In this document: positions 1-11,294 of the stretch, piece by piece
How positions within the stretch are numbered: position 1 is the stretch's first letter
Layout: every line of letters begins with the position of its first letter
From: Favolaschia claudopus
Taxonomy: Eukaryota > Basidiomycota > Agaricomycetes > Agaricales > Mycenaceae
Direction: 5' to 3'
DNA length: 64,000 nucleotides
Assembly (NCBI GenBank): GCA_037176885.1
Contig: JAWWNJ010000050.1
Span: 558,001 to 622,000, forward strand
Made by a program: the position numbers and the translations under genes
The notes under the pieces: generated by a model
What the model saw: only the letters and a program-made list of their open reading frames with translations
What the model was told of the DNA's origin: nothing
Database searches by the model: none

Positions 1-89
1 TCCGAGCTGCCTCGGCCCAACTCCGAGCTCGAGCGAGCTGATGGGCAATCACCTCGAGCTCAGCTCCAACTCAGCTCCCGGCAGCACTA
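1..89. repeat. Short hAT-like element, right end
   Basis: Right part of a short element rich in AGCTCGAG-like words. It ends GGCAGCACTA, close to the GGCAACACTA end of the elements at 49532-49623 and 20068-21199. About 60 bases match the 49.5-kb copy closely. The left end lies outside the window. The TAGTG-type terminus (read on the other strand) fits the hAT consensus. It appears to cut off the gypsy LTR that follows. Confidence 0.6.
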
Positions 90-337
90 CGAGGGAGAAT
101 CCAAAGAGAAGAAAGGCTGAGGATTCCCACGCTAGGTGCAGTAAACATATAGTAACTAGTTCCCACAAGCTCGGAGCAATCGGCAATGATCCCGGGCCAA
201 GTCACATGCCTTACTCCACGATGACATAGGGCTTTGGGGATTTGACGGGAAAGTGGGAAATCTGCAGGAGGCCTGCGTCATAGGTGGCTGTGTAGTGCCA
301 AAAGAGGGAGTTCCCCTGACATCATCCCCCCCTTGGA
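90..337 (-). repeat. Partial gypsy 3' LTR with polypurine tract
   Basis: Reading the minus strand past the gypsy Pol stop, a purine run (AAGGGGGGATGA, about 325-337) is followed at 322 by TGTCAGGGGAAC, the expected layout of polypurine tract then LTR start. The LTR runs toward position 90, where it is interrupted by the short element at 1-89, so its terminal CA and target duplication cannot be checked. Family knowledge: fungal chromoviruses place the PPT directly upstream of a 3' LTR that begins TG. Confidence 0.5.
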
Positions 338-387
338 ATGCGGCGCCTCGACGCATAGATCGCACCTGAGCTGGAGTTGACGAGCGG

Positions 388-2203
388 TCACGGAAGGGAA
401 GGGAATCGAAGGCAGCAACAGCAATGGAGCCTCCGAGGTTTGGAAGGGTATTTGCGGTAGAAAGTAGCGACAGCGTCCGGGGCAAAGACATTAGAGTGCT
501 TCACCCATTGATCATGGGACGGGTCATAACCCTTCCAGCGAACAAAGTACCATAGACTCCCATAGCGGATCTTGGCATCCAATATCTCCACGACCTCCCA
601 TTGCTTGTCGCCAGGAACGTCAAGGACTGGTGGCGGCTCTTCGTGTCTGGGGCGAGTGGGGAATGGATCGCCTTCCACAAGCTGAAGTTTCACGACGGGG
701 AAGACAGGGTGGAGGGCAGAGTACCGGGGCGGCAGCTCCAGTTTGAAGGCACCATTACCAACGACCTTCAGAGCCTTGAAGGGGCCGATACGCCGGTGGG
801 AGAATTTCACTGAAGGGCGGGTGGTGCGGATATCAGAAGCATCAACCCACACCCGGTCACCAACCTTGATGTCTGGAGCTGGTGTCCGCCGGCGGTCATA
901 GTACTGCTTGTACTCTGCTTTGGCCTTGACGAGTGCCGCCTTCGCCTCGGAAACCCCTGACGCAATCCGATCGTGGAACTCGTTTACAGCCTCTAACCTA
1001 GAACGTGCAGCGTGGGGCTCAAAGCCCATCCGTGGAAGCCGACCAGTGTCCGTCATGAACGGTACCTGCTGCGTGGAGGAGTGCATGTGGTTGTTGAACG
1101 CAAACTCCGCTGCAGGTAGCAGCTCATCCCAGTCGTCCTGCTTGTAATTGGTGAAGAGCCGGACGTACTGCTCGAGTTCCTGGTTAACACGCTCCGTTTG
1201 GCCATCGGTCTGCGGGTGGTAGGCCGTAGAAGTGGCTGGGGTGACCCCAACGAGGCGCCAAAGCTCGCGCGTGAACTCTGCGATGAACTGGGTGCCACGA
1301 TCCGAGATGTACTTCTCTGGCAGGCCATGGTGGCGCCAGACGTTCCGGTAGTACAGCCGAGCAGCACCAACCGCGTCGATGGTGTTGTGACACTCCATGA
1401 AGTGCGCTCTCTTCCCAAGGGCACAGACAACGACCATGACTGCGTCGTATCCATGGGCCTCGGGAAGCTCGACGATAAAGTCGACCGACACGGTGTGCCA
1501 GCGCTCTTCTGGGATCTCTGTGGGGTGGAGCTCACCAATCGGCAGTTGACGAAGCGCCTTGGTGCGGCAGCACAAGTCACAAGTCGCGACATACCGACCG
1601 ACATGGCGCGACAGCTGGGGCCACCAGTAATTCCGAGACACGAGCTCCAGGGTCTTGAAACGACCGGCATGGCCTGCAATGCGCGTGTCATGGTGCTGCT
1701 CCAGGATGCGTCGGCGGAGGTCCTTGTCTCGGGGGACGACAATCTTCCCCCGGAAGTAAAGGAGTCCACCTTCAATACGCCATTCCGAAGACCGGGCAGA
1801 CCGCACACCTCGGGCCTTGAGGAGTTCCTTCGCAGTCAGGGCAATGGGCTCTTCAAGGTCGGGGTCTCCCGCAAGCGCATCACGAATGTCGCGCAGGAGG
1901 GGAGCCTCAGGGCCAGCAATGACCAGGGCCTCGGTGGCCCGAACGTGGAAAAGCTCGGGTCGAAGCAGGGTATCGTCCTGGTTATCGTCCTGCACTCCAT
2001 GGTCCGGTCTCCGAGAAAGCGCGTCGGGGCGACCCGGTTGGTGTTGCAGCGAGAAGTCGAAACGGGAGAGGTAGACCGAGCTTGGCGACGGTTGAGCTTC
2101 TGGGCCTTCCGGAAATATTCCAGGTTTTTGTAGTCCGTCCAGATCTCAACCGGGTGCTGCGCGCCCTCAAGGAAGTGGCGCCACTCCTCAAGGGCTCGCA
2201 CGA
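388..2203 (-). pseudogene. Ty3/gypsy chromovirus Pol fragment (RNase H, integrase, chromodomain)
   Basis: C-terminal part of a gypsy polyprotein, which would copy and integrate the element. The 535-codon reading from 1995 to 388 shows the integrase HHCC zinc motif (H101, H109, C139, C142), the DDE core (D172 in SVDFI, D232 in SDRGTQF, E268 in QTERVN) and a chromodomain near residues 466-515 ([15 protein letters not shown]). Upstream, the RNase H end ([19 protein letters not shown]) lies in another frame. The join near 2083 is a frameshift, because the connecting residues [16 protein letters not shown] lie in the integrase frame. Homology stops abruptly at about 2203, where an unrelated repeat starts, so protease and RT are missing. 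It cannot make a functional product. The long plus-strand open frame over this region is its shadow. Confidence 0.93.
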
Positions 2204-2347
2204 ATACTCTTCTCAAGACAGTAGAACAGTAACTGGCCCTTCAATAAATTTATTTGTCGGATGAACTTCAGGTCAACGCAGTCCGGCGACTTAACCGTGA
2301 GAACATATTGCCGTATATAGTGCTTACGTTAGTTAGTTAGTCCAGCC
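2204..2347 (+). repeat. Dispersed repeat, inverted partner at 60.4 kb
   Basis: About 140 bases are repeated in reverse complement at 60393-60535, including the stretches around AACTTCAGGTCAACGCAGTC and CCGTATATAGTGCTTACGTT. The repeat starts exactly where gypsy homology ends, so it is either an inserted element or the partner of a deletion join. No coding content or terminal repeats are seen. Confidence 0.75.
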
Positions 2348-2402
2348 TAGAGGTCGGAAAAGAAAAAAACGGCCCTATATATTTTTTTAGAATGCCGGTG
2401 CC

Positions 2403-2681
2403 ATGGCCCGCGATATCGACATCGCGCCTCCCCTTCCCCGCGGCATGATTCTCGTGCGCGAGGTGGATTACCTTGATGGTCGTGAGGCTATCTTTGGCCG
2501 TGACCGTGCTCGTCGCAGGGCCGAGGAACGAACTCGGGCAAATAAGGCTTTGGCGCAGGCGAAGAAGGCTTCTAACCGCTTGAACAACGATGAACTTCGT
2601 GAGGCGCGGTTGAGGAAGCAGAAGGAATACGAGGAGAATCCTCCTGTGGCTGGAGGGCCTGGAGATTCTAACATGGGATGA
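2403..2681 (+). CDS. Hypothetical charged protein, possible retroelement tail
   Basis: An open frame of 92 codons with no recognised family. The N-terminal third is mixed, and the middle (about residues 33-75) is rich in Arg, Lys, Glu and Ala with no helix breakers, so it is likely helical or coiled coil (AEERTRANKALAQAKKASN). It ends in GGPGDSNMG. A purine-rich stretch (GGAGGGCGTG) and then TGTAACGG, a start typical of fungal gypsy LTRs, follow the stop by about 40 bases. That layout would fit the last piece of a retrotransposon polyprotein, but nothing upstream identifies one. A small host ORF or chance frame is also possible. Confidence 0.3.
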   Translation: MARDIDIAPPLPRGMILVREVDYLDGREAIFGRDRARRRAEERTRANKALAQAKKASNRLNNDELREARLRKQKEYEENPPVAGGPGDSNMG

Positions 2682-2721
2682 GAAGTTGAGATCGTCGTTG
2701 GACGTCGATCTGGAGGGCGTG

Positions 2722-3049
2722 TGTAACGGAAGTGACCGTCACATTGTACGCACACATTCTTTTCTTATTCCCTTCCTATTTTATTCTATTTTACTTCCTT
2801 CCCCCTCACCATACTCTCTTTATTCTTACTCTCTCCGCCGTATATTTTCTTCGACCCTACGTTACTCCACACTCCTTCCTTTTGCGTTTACATCACGTAT
2901 CAGTACTGCCACCGATCCGTTTGATCTTAGTATATAAACCCCTCTGTCGTAGATACGGTTCTTCAGTGAATCCCATACTTACCACAGTCATTCGGATTCC
3001 TCTAAGCTTTTCTTGTGTGTCGGAACTCGATCTACTCGCTTTCGTCACA
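2722..3049 (+). repeat. LTR-like sequence with TATA box
   Basis: Begins TGTAACGGAAGTGACC after a purine tract and could end at CGTCACA (3049). It holds a long pyrimidine-rich stretch and a TATA-like GTATATAAACCCC at about 2930, as expected for an LTR promoter. No second copy is present and no target duplication was found, so this is a proposal only. Confidence 0.35.
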
Positions 3050-3437
3050 TGCCTGTAGGCTGAGGAAACGTGTCTGAGATCTGACCATTCATCATGCACT
3101 TGCCAAACTTCCGCCGCATCAGGGACACCCAAGATGGAAATTCGATGGCGGCAACCATCGGCAATATTGATCGCGGCATCTCGGCACGGGAGTTGGGCAA
3201 AATAGCGAAGCTAGAAGTACAATGATATTTATTAGTGACTAGGCTGCGAGGTGTGGTAAGAAGGATATGGGTAATATAATGCTGCACCGGGTTGATCTAG
3301 TACTCACAGCAGAGGCAGACAATAAGTGGGTATGATGGCAGTCTAAGAGAATGCGAAGCCAATGTCCGGACTGCCCTGCATAGTCATGGTTTTTGATCAT
3401 TTTCCCTGTGATTTTTTCCTTGTTCTTTTTTGCCCGC
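3050..3437. other. No confident gene
   Basis: A plus-strand stretch at about 3140-3215 translates to ATIGNIDRGISARELGKIAK, which resembles the helix-turn-helix of Tc1/mariner transposases, but it is too short and isolated to call. Nothing else is recognised. Confidence 0.25.
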
Positions 3438-3489
3438 TACAGCTCCGGACAATCAAAGTCAACAATTTAATTTTCGGCCAAATCGCTAA

Positions 3490-3680
3490 TTTCTGGGCTT
3501 AGCTGAGTCCAGAATCAGATTCGGCGCCCCAAAATATGTCTAAAAACGATTTTTCCTGAATTTTCCCACGACAAAATGGGTTTGGCCAAATTTTCGGGCG
3601 GTCTGAACGAAATTATGTGTACCTCTGTGAGCCTCGAGGGCTTTCATACATATCGCCTGATAAGAGAAGCATTTAGGAGG
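3490..3680 (+). repeat. Degenerate dispersed repeat, relative at 5.95 kb
   Basis: The text around CAGATTCGGCGCCCC, TTTTCCCACGACAAAA and TTATGTGTACC is matched by 5950-6110 (CAGACTCGGCACCCTC, TTTTTCCCACGACATTTT, TTGTGTGTACAGTGCC) in the same order and spacing but with many changes. Both look like old copies of one non-coding element. Its ends cannot be defined. Confidence 0.5.
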
Positions 3681-3896
3681 CCCCTCGGAATAACGCATCA
3701 TAACACCCAACAAAGTGCTTTTGGAGGTGTTTGGGACGTGTTGAAAGTTCTGAGGAAGGTCTCGAGCGTGACATGGTGTTACATCAGGTGCCGAATGTCA
3801 CAATGTTGCACCTCGTTTTGTGGAAAAACGGCTCGTTGAATTTTCAATCCGAGTCCAGAAACAAACTCAAACACTCGAAAAGAGCTCAAATTAATA

Positions 3897-4105
3897 GAGG
3901 GTTTGCGAAGAGCCATTGGAGCCATTGAATGGCTACCGATTTCCGTATTAGGAAACTTTGATGGGCTAAACTTTCATGTAGAAGTCAAGAAGAGCTGCCT
4001 GGAATGGAATTTGGATACTCGAACCGGAGGTATCTTTTGTCAATACGCCGGAATCTGGATACTTATTTAGCCATTAGCCATTCAATGGCTGCATCGCAAA
4101 CAGGC
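3897..4105 (+). mobile_element. TA-target MITE, palindrome family A, copy 1
   Basis: A 209-bp element flanked by TA on both sides. The ends are GAGGGTTTGCGA and (reverse) GCCTGTTTGCGA, each followed by the palindrome AGCCATTGAATGGCT within about 14-26 bases. An inverted second copy of the same length is at 63771-63979. No coding capacity. The TA target suggests mobilisation by a Tc1/mariner-like transposase (inference). Confidence 0.85.
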
Positions 4106-4302
4106 TAATATTTTCATGAATTTTCCTTGAAATATAGGGGTCTGGCCAAAATTTTGACCCCTCTCCACCAAGAATAGCTTGTATCTCGCCAACGGCTCGA
4201 TGAATTTCGCCCAAAAAAATTCAGCAGCATCTGCAGCATCCTCTAATCATTTCCTCTCGAGTCCGATACTTATCGGGGGCGTGGGAAACATGGGTTAAAT
4301 TT

Positions 4303-4415
4303 GTCGACTTTGATTGTCCGGAGCTGTACAGTGCCGGACAACCAAATGTACAGCTCCGGAGCTGTACAGTGCCGGACAACCAAATGTACAGCTCCGGACA
4401 ACCAAAGTCGACAAT
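4303..4415. repeat. Nested direct and inverted repeat (CTCCGG/TGTACA)
   Basis: A 38-base unit containing GGAGCTGTACAGTGCCGG and ACAACCAAATGTACAGCTC is repeated twice. The whole block is bounded by inverted arms TTGTCGACTTTGATTGTCCG and CGGACAACCAAAGTCGACAA, so it can fold back. A related single arm lies at 3438-3470. Probably a MITE whose terminal region was tandemly amplified. Confidence 0.7.
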
Positions 4416-5949
4416 GATGATTGCCGAAGAAACGCGAATTTTCGGCATAAATCTGACTCCAAGTCCACGGGATTGAGTGAGATGAAATGAGATAAAATGC
4501 GAAATCTTCAAACCATCTCATCCATGCTCAAACCATCTGGAAAAGTGGCAGAGTTTTTGGCATAGCATGAGATGAATTGGGATAGTCTGAATCCTTGTAC
4601 AATTTATCTCAATTCATTGCAAGTAGTCGAGTGAGGCATTGTGGTGTCAACAGAATACATAGAATGCTTTGAGATGCTGTAGAGCATCGAAACATACAAT
4701 AGTACACTAGATAATACTGTATATAGACTGGGAACGTGCAAGCATCGAGACAAGCCTCCGGCAAGCTGCCTGACCACAAGGTAAACCCAGATATAAGGAA
4801 AGAAAGGCAAGCTCGAGGATTGACGAAGGCAAGCGCAGCAGGACGGCTTCTAGACACTGGAGTCTATGGTTTCCAAGCTAGAGCAAGAGCGGAGCACTGG
4901 GAGCTGGGTAGGAACTGGTAAGAGGGGGATAGAAAGAAAAATGGGCAAAAACATACCTTCGCCCTCAACAAAAGATCTCGATCATGATCTTGTCATGATC
5001 ACAAACGCGCCGTGGATACTAGACGAGACTGGAGAGTAGATGTGGAGAGCAGGAGACGACAATTGGCTGGGCTTCGAAGGCCAGACACAGAGGAGGGAGT
5101 GGCGCGGCGGAGGAGGCAAGCCGACTCGAACGAGGCAGAAGAAGGCAAGAGAGAGCGGATGACGTGGCGGAAGGTGGTGCCACTTTATATTGCCGTTGTA
5201 ACTGGTGGTCGGCAACGCTGCCAAAATTCGGTGATGGGAAAACCGGTATTGCCGCATTTGGAAGGTACTTGCTACTCCTTGTACTCTTTTACTCAGAACA
5301 CCTTTCCGTGAGTCTCAGAAGGTCAGATTTGTGTTTCGAGCACGATTAGAAGTCATTTTAGTTCGTTTGGCAAAAAAAATTGGGCCAAAATCGTGCCTCA
5401 TTATGGAATCTGTGATATGCACAGTCGGACGGCACTCCAAGATTTATTCCTCAGTGCAGCTTGTGGAATATTCAGACAACAGCTTTCAAAAATGCGATCC
5501 ATTACTGTCAAGAAAATGATTGTTGCCGATTTTCCATATTCCCCCTAGTTCCTTAGATATGCACCGATGTTTGGTCAAAACCGCCAGGTTTGCATACTTG
5601 GGGGACGAAATTAAAAAATCCGCAACAATCATTTCTTCACGACATGCCATGCGACCATCTTCTACAGCCAAAATTTTCTCTCAATGTGCCTGCAGGATGA
5701 GGAAAACGGCCATACCACTGAATGTGCTGATGTCGGAGTTTGAAATTGGCAGAGCATTGCCGACCACCATTGTAACATAACAAGGTAACCGAGTGATGCG
5801 GTCGACTTGTAAGAAATTCACAGAAGATCGCCGTTGCCAGACGCTGTGATGAGACGAAATGTTTTGAACACCATTGACGAACGATCTCAACTCATTACTT
5901 TCGGTTGCTGCTTTACTCATTCCATCCCAGATCATTTCAAACTATCCGA
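4416..5949. other. No confident gene
   Basis: Only short frames without recognisable families. A small inverted repeat, ATCATGA-5-TCATGAT, sits at about 4982-5002. The stretch 5330-5949 resembles decayed repeat DNA of the same style as 3.5 kb. Confidence 0.3.
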
Positions 5950-6110
5950 CCCACTTTTGACTGGGAATCAGACTCGGCACCCTCGAAAACGTCCAAAAAA
6001 CCACCTCCGAAGTTTTTCCCACGACATTTTAGCTGCGGCCAAATTTTTGAGCCAAAAAATCAAAATTGTGTGTACAGTGCCAGCCGCCACCTTTTCGGCA
6101 CCCCTTCCGT
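5950..6110 (+). repeat. Degenerate dispersed repeat, relative of 3.5 kb
   Basis: Second diverged copy of the repeat described at 3490-3680, in the same orientation. Confidence 0.5.
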
Positions 6111-6409
6111 GAGAGATTGAGCCATTGTTTTTCGTGATCGAGTTGTTTTTTGGAAGGAAACCAATGAAAAGAATGCGATTGGCGTTGAGTTTGATATTTT
6201 TCCCACGGTTACGTCAATTCGGTCATTTTTTTCGAACTTTTTCTCATTTTTCCTTCACTTCTCCGCTGATTTTTGACCCTGGTTTGACTCCCAGCGACCT
6301 GAGGAATGTTCTACATCACGCTAAAACACAGAGTTCCGTCACCTTTCCTTGGTCCGATCAAGCCGCTTACTGCCTTCAACACCTCAATTCCCTCAACATC
6401 AACTAACTC

Positions 6410-6625
6410 TGCGCACTCGTCGCATCAAGTGCCGAATCACCTCAAGCCTCAAGTCGTCTCATCTTCAAGTCAACTTCTCTCATTCAAGTCGCCTTCAAAG
6501 TCCTTCCTCAAAATTTCTCCCTCAAGCTTCTCTTCAAGTTCATTCTCTCCTCAAGATGATACTGTTTCTCAAGTCTTCGCAAGTTGCGTCAAGTCCTTTT
6601 TTTCAAGTCTTTGGTTCCTCGAGAC
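6410..6625 (+). repeat. Degenerate TCAAG motif array
   Basis: The words TCAAG or TTCAAGT occur more than 15 times in about 215 bases at irregular spacing of roughly 8-20, separated by pyrimidine-rich spacers. There is no constant unit length, so it is not an ordinary microsatellite. The open frames across it are Ser-rich low complexity and are not called as genes. Confidence 0.6.
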
Positions 6626-7890
6626 ATGAGCAAGCTGGCGAGGCGGTATTCAGGGGTGCAATTCGGTAGTCTGGTATGCCGCTCTGACTTTGTCCTTGTA
6701 TACTTTGCGCCTCTTGTTCTCAATGAAATGAATATTTTTTGCCCATTATTTTCTGCCCCGATCTTTTGAGAATCCAGAACCTGAGGCTTGAAGAGTAAGA
6801 TGTTGTGCAGATAGAGTAGAACATGGATTTCGCCCAACTCCCCAGGTGGCTGCCAGCCCGACTGGCGACACGCTGGACCCATTTGCGACGTCACGCGTCA
6901 GGTGGAAACTAGCTTTCCGTGATCTGGCTAACGGCCGATTCGGCTATGTGTTGGGGGTGCCGCGGCCACCTGACCGGCACATGGCCGACCATTGCCGGTG
7001 TAGCCCTTCAAAGTCCAATTGTTTTGCCAATGTGACCGATTTGTGACGCGCTCTCAGCTAAGAGTCAGCTTTCATCAACACCCATTTCATTCTCATTCCG
7101 GTCTCCAGTTACTGACTTGACGTTTCAATAGATCGTATCGATGCAATTTGAAGCCGGTACATTTTGTTGAAATTGACGTTTTCGTTGATTTGCGGACGGG
7201 CTCATTTTCGCGCTTACCTCGCCAAAGCAACGCCAAAGTAAGTGATTTTCGTCGATTCGACTTGTACTGATTACTTAAATCGCGCAGTGTGATGACTTTC
7301 AACAACATCAATTATTGTGGTATATACAGACACGGTACGTCGATTTCGCTCAGTCAATTTGACGCTGACTTGCCCATTTTCAGAATGGAAGCAGCGGGAT
7401 TTGACGGCGCGAGCGGCGAGGCGGGTCGGCTTAGCCGAGTCGAGCGTGTACATAAGCTTGCAATTGGTGGATTCGGTGTTGGGCGGCGGCAAGCAGCGTG
7501 TGGTGAATGGCGACGCGGCTCGTAGTCGGCGGAAGTGAGAGGCGCGTGAGAAATGGGGTTGAGAGAGCGGTGGAGAGGGTGATTTGGGGAAAGGGAGGAG
7601 CGGGAGTGCCGTGTCGAGCGGGAAATGAGGGAGTAGCGTTGATGGAGATGAGCGAATGGCGGCGAGGTTAACGCGCAGTTCAAGGACTGCAGTCGGAATT
7701 TGGCAGAAAATTCAACGTTAACGAGCATAACTTACCCATGTAAATGCGAATTCGTTGAACTTGAAGCTTGGTCTTGAACTGGAATTAAACCTTGCATTGG
7801 CGAGACTTTGAATGAAGGTCGTTCTGCCGTGCAAATTTGAATTGATTTGGTGCAAACCCGCAAAAAAGACTGCTAATTACACGTACCTGC
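6626..7890. other. No confident gene
   Basis: No recognised domain on either strand. Several possible splice-site-like words are present, but no exon chain can be supported. Confidence 0.3.
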
Positions 7891-7899
7891 GTGTTACGA

Positions 7900-8385
7900 T
7901 GCTCGGCGGCGGACGCTCAAGAATCAAATCTTCAAAGTTGAAGTACGATTTTGCATGGCCTGGTAACAGTCTACGCACCTTTCTTATTGAGAAAGTCGCT
8001 CGGCGGACGTCGATGCATCGTGTAATCGATGTCTGGGTCGTGCTCGAGAATTAAATGATTGATTTGAAATGCAACGCGACAAGATATCGAACTTACCTGC
8101 ACCACGGCCCGCTCGCTGGACGACGATACATCGTGTAATTGTTATGCAAGTGGCTTATAACGCGGCCCGCTTGCCGGAAGAAGATATATAGAGTCTTCAT
8201 TGATGGGCGGACGTCGATATGTATAGCAAACGAGATCTAAGTAGCAGGAATCTGCGGTGGGAAATGAATGGGTTCAAGTTCAACTCAACAAAAGATTGAA
8301 CGTGAAGCTGAGCTTACAACAAACCAAGACGGTCGCGGGAAGTCGATTCATACAGTGTTCGTTGGTCGGCGGACGATCAATTTCT
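7900..8385 (-). repeat. Irregular CGGCGGACGTCGAT repeat
   Basis: At least six related words, GC(T)CGGCGGACGTCGAT followed at several copies by ATCGTGTAAT, occur near 7903, 8000, 8110, 8169, 8201 and 8361. On the minus strand they are next to donor-like GGTAAGTTC (about 8094) and GGTGCGTAG, so they could be short reiterated exons downstream of the P450 pseudogene, or a decayed tandem repeat. No family is recognised. Confidence 0.45.
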
Positions 8386-10315
8386 CATCGACGCGGTTAC
8401 CCACGAGGTCGTCGAAATCGACCTCCGATATTGGGATCTGCTTGTGTAGTTTCGTGCTGAAATTTGAGGGTTTGAAGACAATAAAGTTGTAGATCACAGC
8501 GCCTTCGGTGGTGTTTTCAATTTGAAAGTTCAAGACGACGCGCGTGAGGATGACTTTAATCTCCTGTAATGCGAAATTGAAGCCGATGGAGCCTCGAGTC
8601 GGCCTCGAGCGCCTACCGATGTGCAAGTCAATTTTCCTTCAATCAAGCTTCAGCACCCACCCGTCGCAAACGGAAGGCACACGTATTTGCGGCGTTTCTT
8701 AACCTCTTCTGTACCCCATCGCTCGGGGTTGAATACCAGAGGATCCTAAAGAGAATTTTATCATCATCTCGTAACTTTAAAAGTAACCAGCATATATACC
8801 TTCCAATGCTCCGAATTGACCATGAGCGCATGTAGCGACACAGTTACCTGCGCATCCTTAGAAATGAAAAGGCCGCCCGGAAGTATTACATCTATTACAG
8901 AGGTCAATAGGAAGAAGACACACTATGAACTCAATTCGCACCTTTCCGCGTCTAGCTGGAACGCCGGATTATACAGTCTTTGATCCTCTTTGACGAACTA
9001 AAGATGAACACACAAGGCGCTCGAGTAAATATCGAGCACACAAAGATCAAGAACCAACGACCTACCCAATCGAGATACTCAAGCTTGCCTAACTGTTCCC
9101 CAGTAATCTCTTTCTCGGGGCCCAGCCTCGCTGCGACGAGCGAGGCGTAGTTTCCGTGCTTTCGCGGGGAAGGTAGCGGGACAGAACCACAGCTGATCGT
9201 AATAGACGGAGGTTACAGTCAAAAGTCAGGGAAGAGTGACGCCCACGTACCCAAGAAAGCACACTCGAGCTTGTAACCTGCCTCGCTCCAAGGAAGGTCA
9301 AAATGTTACTATTGACGAGGTTCAGATTCGTCTTCTTTCCGTCTTCGTCTGTCGCGTGGAACTGCAAGTGTACATATTCATGAGAAATTCATCGACCGGG
9401 AGACAGAAGAGATAAAATGCTCAAACACACCATATAATCCAGCACACTGCTCGTATTCACCGCCACCTCTTGCAACGGCATGTCCTGACTGCACCCCGTA
9501 TCTATCACATCGGCACTTCGATCCATGAGTCCTACAGCACATAGCAATGCATTCCTCAGTCAGGGAAACGAACGAAAAAAAGTGAATGACACACGATTTC
9601 CTGCTCCGTAACTCTCTTCGCCCTGTCCTCGGGATTGGGCAGCGCGCGGTAGATACGCCGCGGCGAACGAGAGTCTGTGCAAGGGTCAGGTTGCGTACGA
9701 GGAGGTGGAAGACGTCCGCGATGGGGCTTTTCGCGCTAGGGGTAGTAACAGAAAAGGAAGTCACTCGGTGAGTGTGAGGGTAGATAGGGATGGACGCACT
9801 TCTCCAACATCTTCAAATCAACACCCATGATGAGAACCTCGCCAATTGTCTGCGCAGCCCCGCGCAAACCCCAGGAGAACGCGTCGAAGCTCTTTCCCTT
9901 GGCGTGCATCCTGTATTTCGAGCACACGTGTAAGCTTCAAGTGGTTCATTTAAAAAGGAAAGGAAGAATATGATACTCAACTCGTCGAAACACTTGATGA
10001 GGCGCCTAACAGAATGGTCCATGATGCGCACGTATCCGCGCATGGCTCTGGAAAACATTCGCGAATTAAATCGACTTCTTTATCGTGTATCAAAGAGAAG
10101 GAAGACGTACTTCGCGCCCATAGCAGTCATCAAACTTGTGCCCCTCCGCCCCTTCCCAGTCATCTGAGTCCGAGGTGAAGATGCCGTTCCCGAATTCAGA
10201 CAGTTTGAATGGTGCGAGGGGGGAGTTCTCGTCGATCTGGAGCAGGAAACGTCAAATTAGATAGATTGAGAGAAAGGATTGAGAGAGGGATGGGGAGGAA
10301 AAAAGGATGCCTACT

Positions 10316-11294
10316 CGGCATGACCAAAAGTAACCGGAATTAGAGAGTTTGCGGTGAGCCGCCAGAAGCCACCTGGCGGCTCTAATGGCATGCGGATTGG
10401 AGCGGCTATGCTGTCTGGCGGCTCGTTTGGCGGCTGGTAAGACTGGTTCAAATTTGGTTTTGTGAGTGTATTCTTAGTACTTAGTCATCTACATATTGAA
10501 CCATACACACACGAAGAAAATTGGATCTGAAAATCTGACGCTATCGCACATTCGAGCCGAAGACTTCGGTTGACGCTGGAAATTGCTTCAATTCAAAACA
10601 ATTATGCACGTTTGGACAACGAACTCTCATTGGCTGAAGGTATAGTCAAGTATGCAAGGTACCCAACCTCAAAATTGTGCTAAGGACCGCGCGCGATGAG
10701 CCGCTGAACGAGCCGCCACATGACGTAGCCGCTCCAATCCGCATGCCGTCGGAGCCACCAGGTGGCTTCTGGCGGCTCACCGCAAACTCTCTATTGTAGA
10801 ATTTATATAGGAAATTCAATGGTCAACCAGCTTTGATGGGTCCAGCTCTTACCTATAGCATGTTTTCTCCTACTTGCATGACATAAACACCGATTGGAAC
10901 ATCGGGCAGCCAGAGAAATATTCGAAATTCAGAAATTTCCCAATTTGGCAATATCTGCGTTTTTAAAATAGCAATTGGACAGATATGGGGTCAATGAGTA
11001 CTGGAGAAATGGGATTTAGGTCTTATGATAATGTACATGAAATGCCAGAATTTAGCATCCCAGTCTCCACCTCTTGTGAGACGTTAAAAACTGGGCATAA
11101 TGTTCAACCATCATAACATAAATAATTGCAATTCAAATAGACGCACAACAAGGGCACAGTGGGCCCAAACTACTTCATATGCAACAGCATATACTTCTAC
11201 CATAATTACAGTACCAATCCTCCCAGCGGTTCTGTGTGCTAGCTTTGCCATATATAGGCAATTTGTGATTCCGGTTACTTTTGGTCATACCGAG
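10316..11294 (+). mobile_element. Tc1/mariner-like non-autonomous element, copy 1
   Basis: Flanked by TA on both sides (10314-10315, 11295-11296). Terminal inverted repeats read CTCGGCATGACCAAAAGTAA inward from the left and the reverse complement (with CATACC) on the right. Length 979 bp, no transposase frame. It contains a nested MITE at 10343-10791. Relatives: 21749-22260 and the left end at 62959. It is inserted in the P450 pseudogene at an intron donor. Confidence 0.88.
10343..10791 (+). mobile_element. TA-target MITE, palindrome family B
   Basis: 449 bp with TA flanks (10341-10342, 10792-10793), inserted just inside the left end of the mariner-like element. TIRs of nearly 70 bases start GAGAGTTTGCGGT, then a GAGCCGCCAG-7-CTGGCGGCTC palindrome. 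No coding capacity. Same terminal motif as families A, C and D. Confidence 0.88.

Noticed and set aside
1198..2133. 311-codon plus-strand open frame
   Set aside because: Antisense to gypsy integrase, which has clear catalytic motifs. The plus-strand translation has no family.
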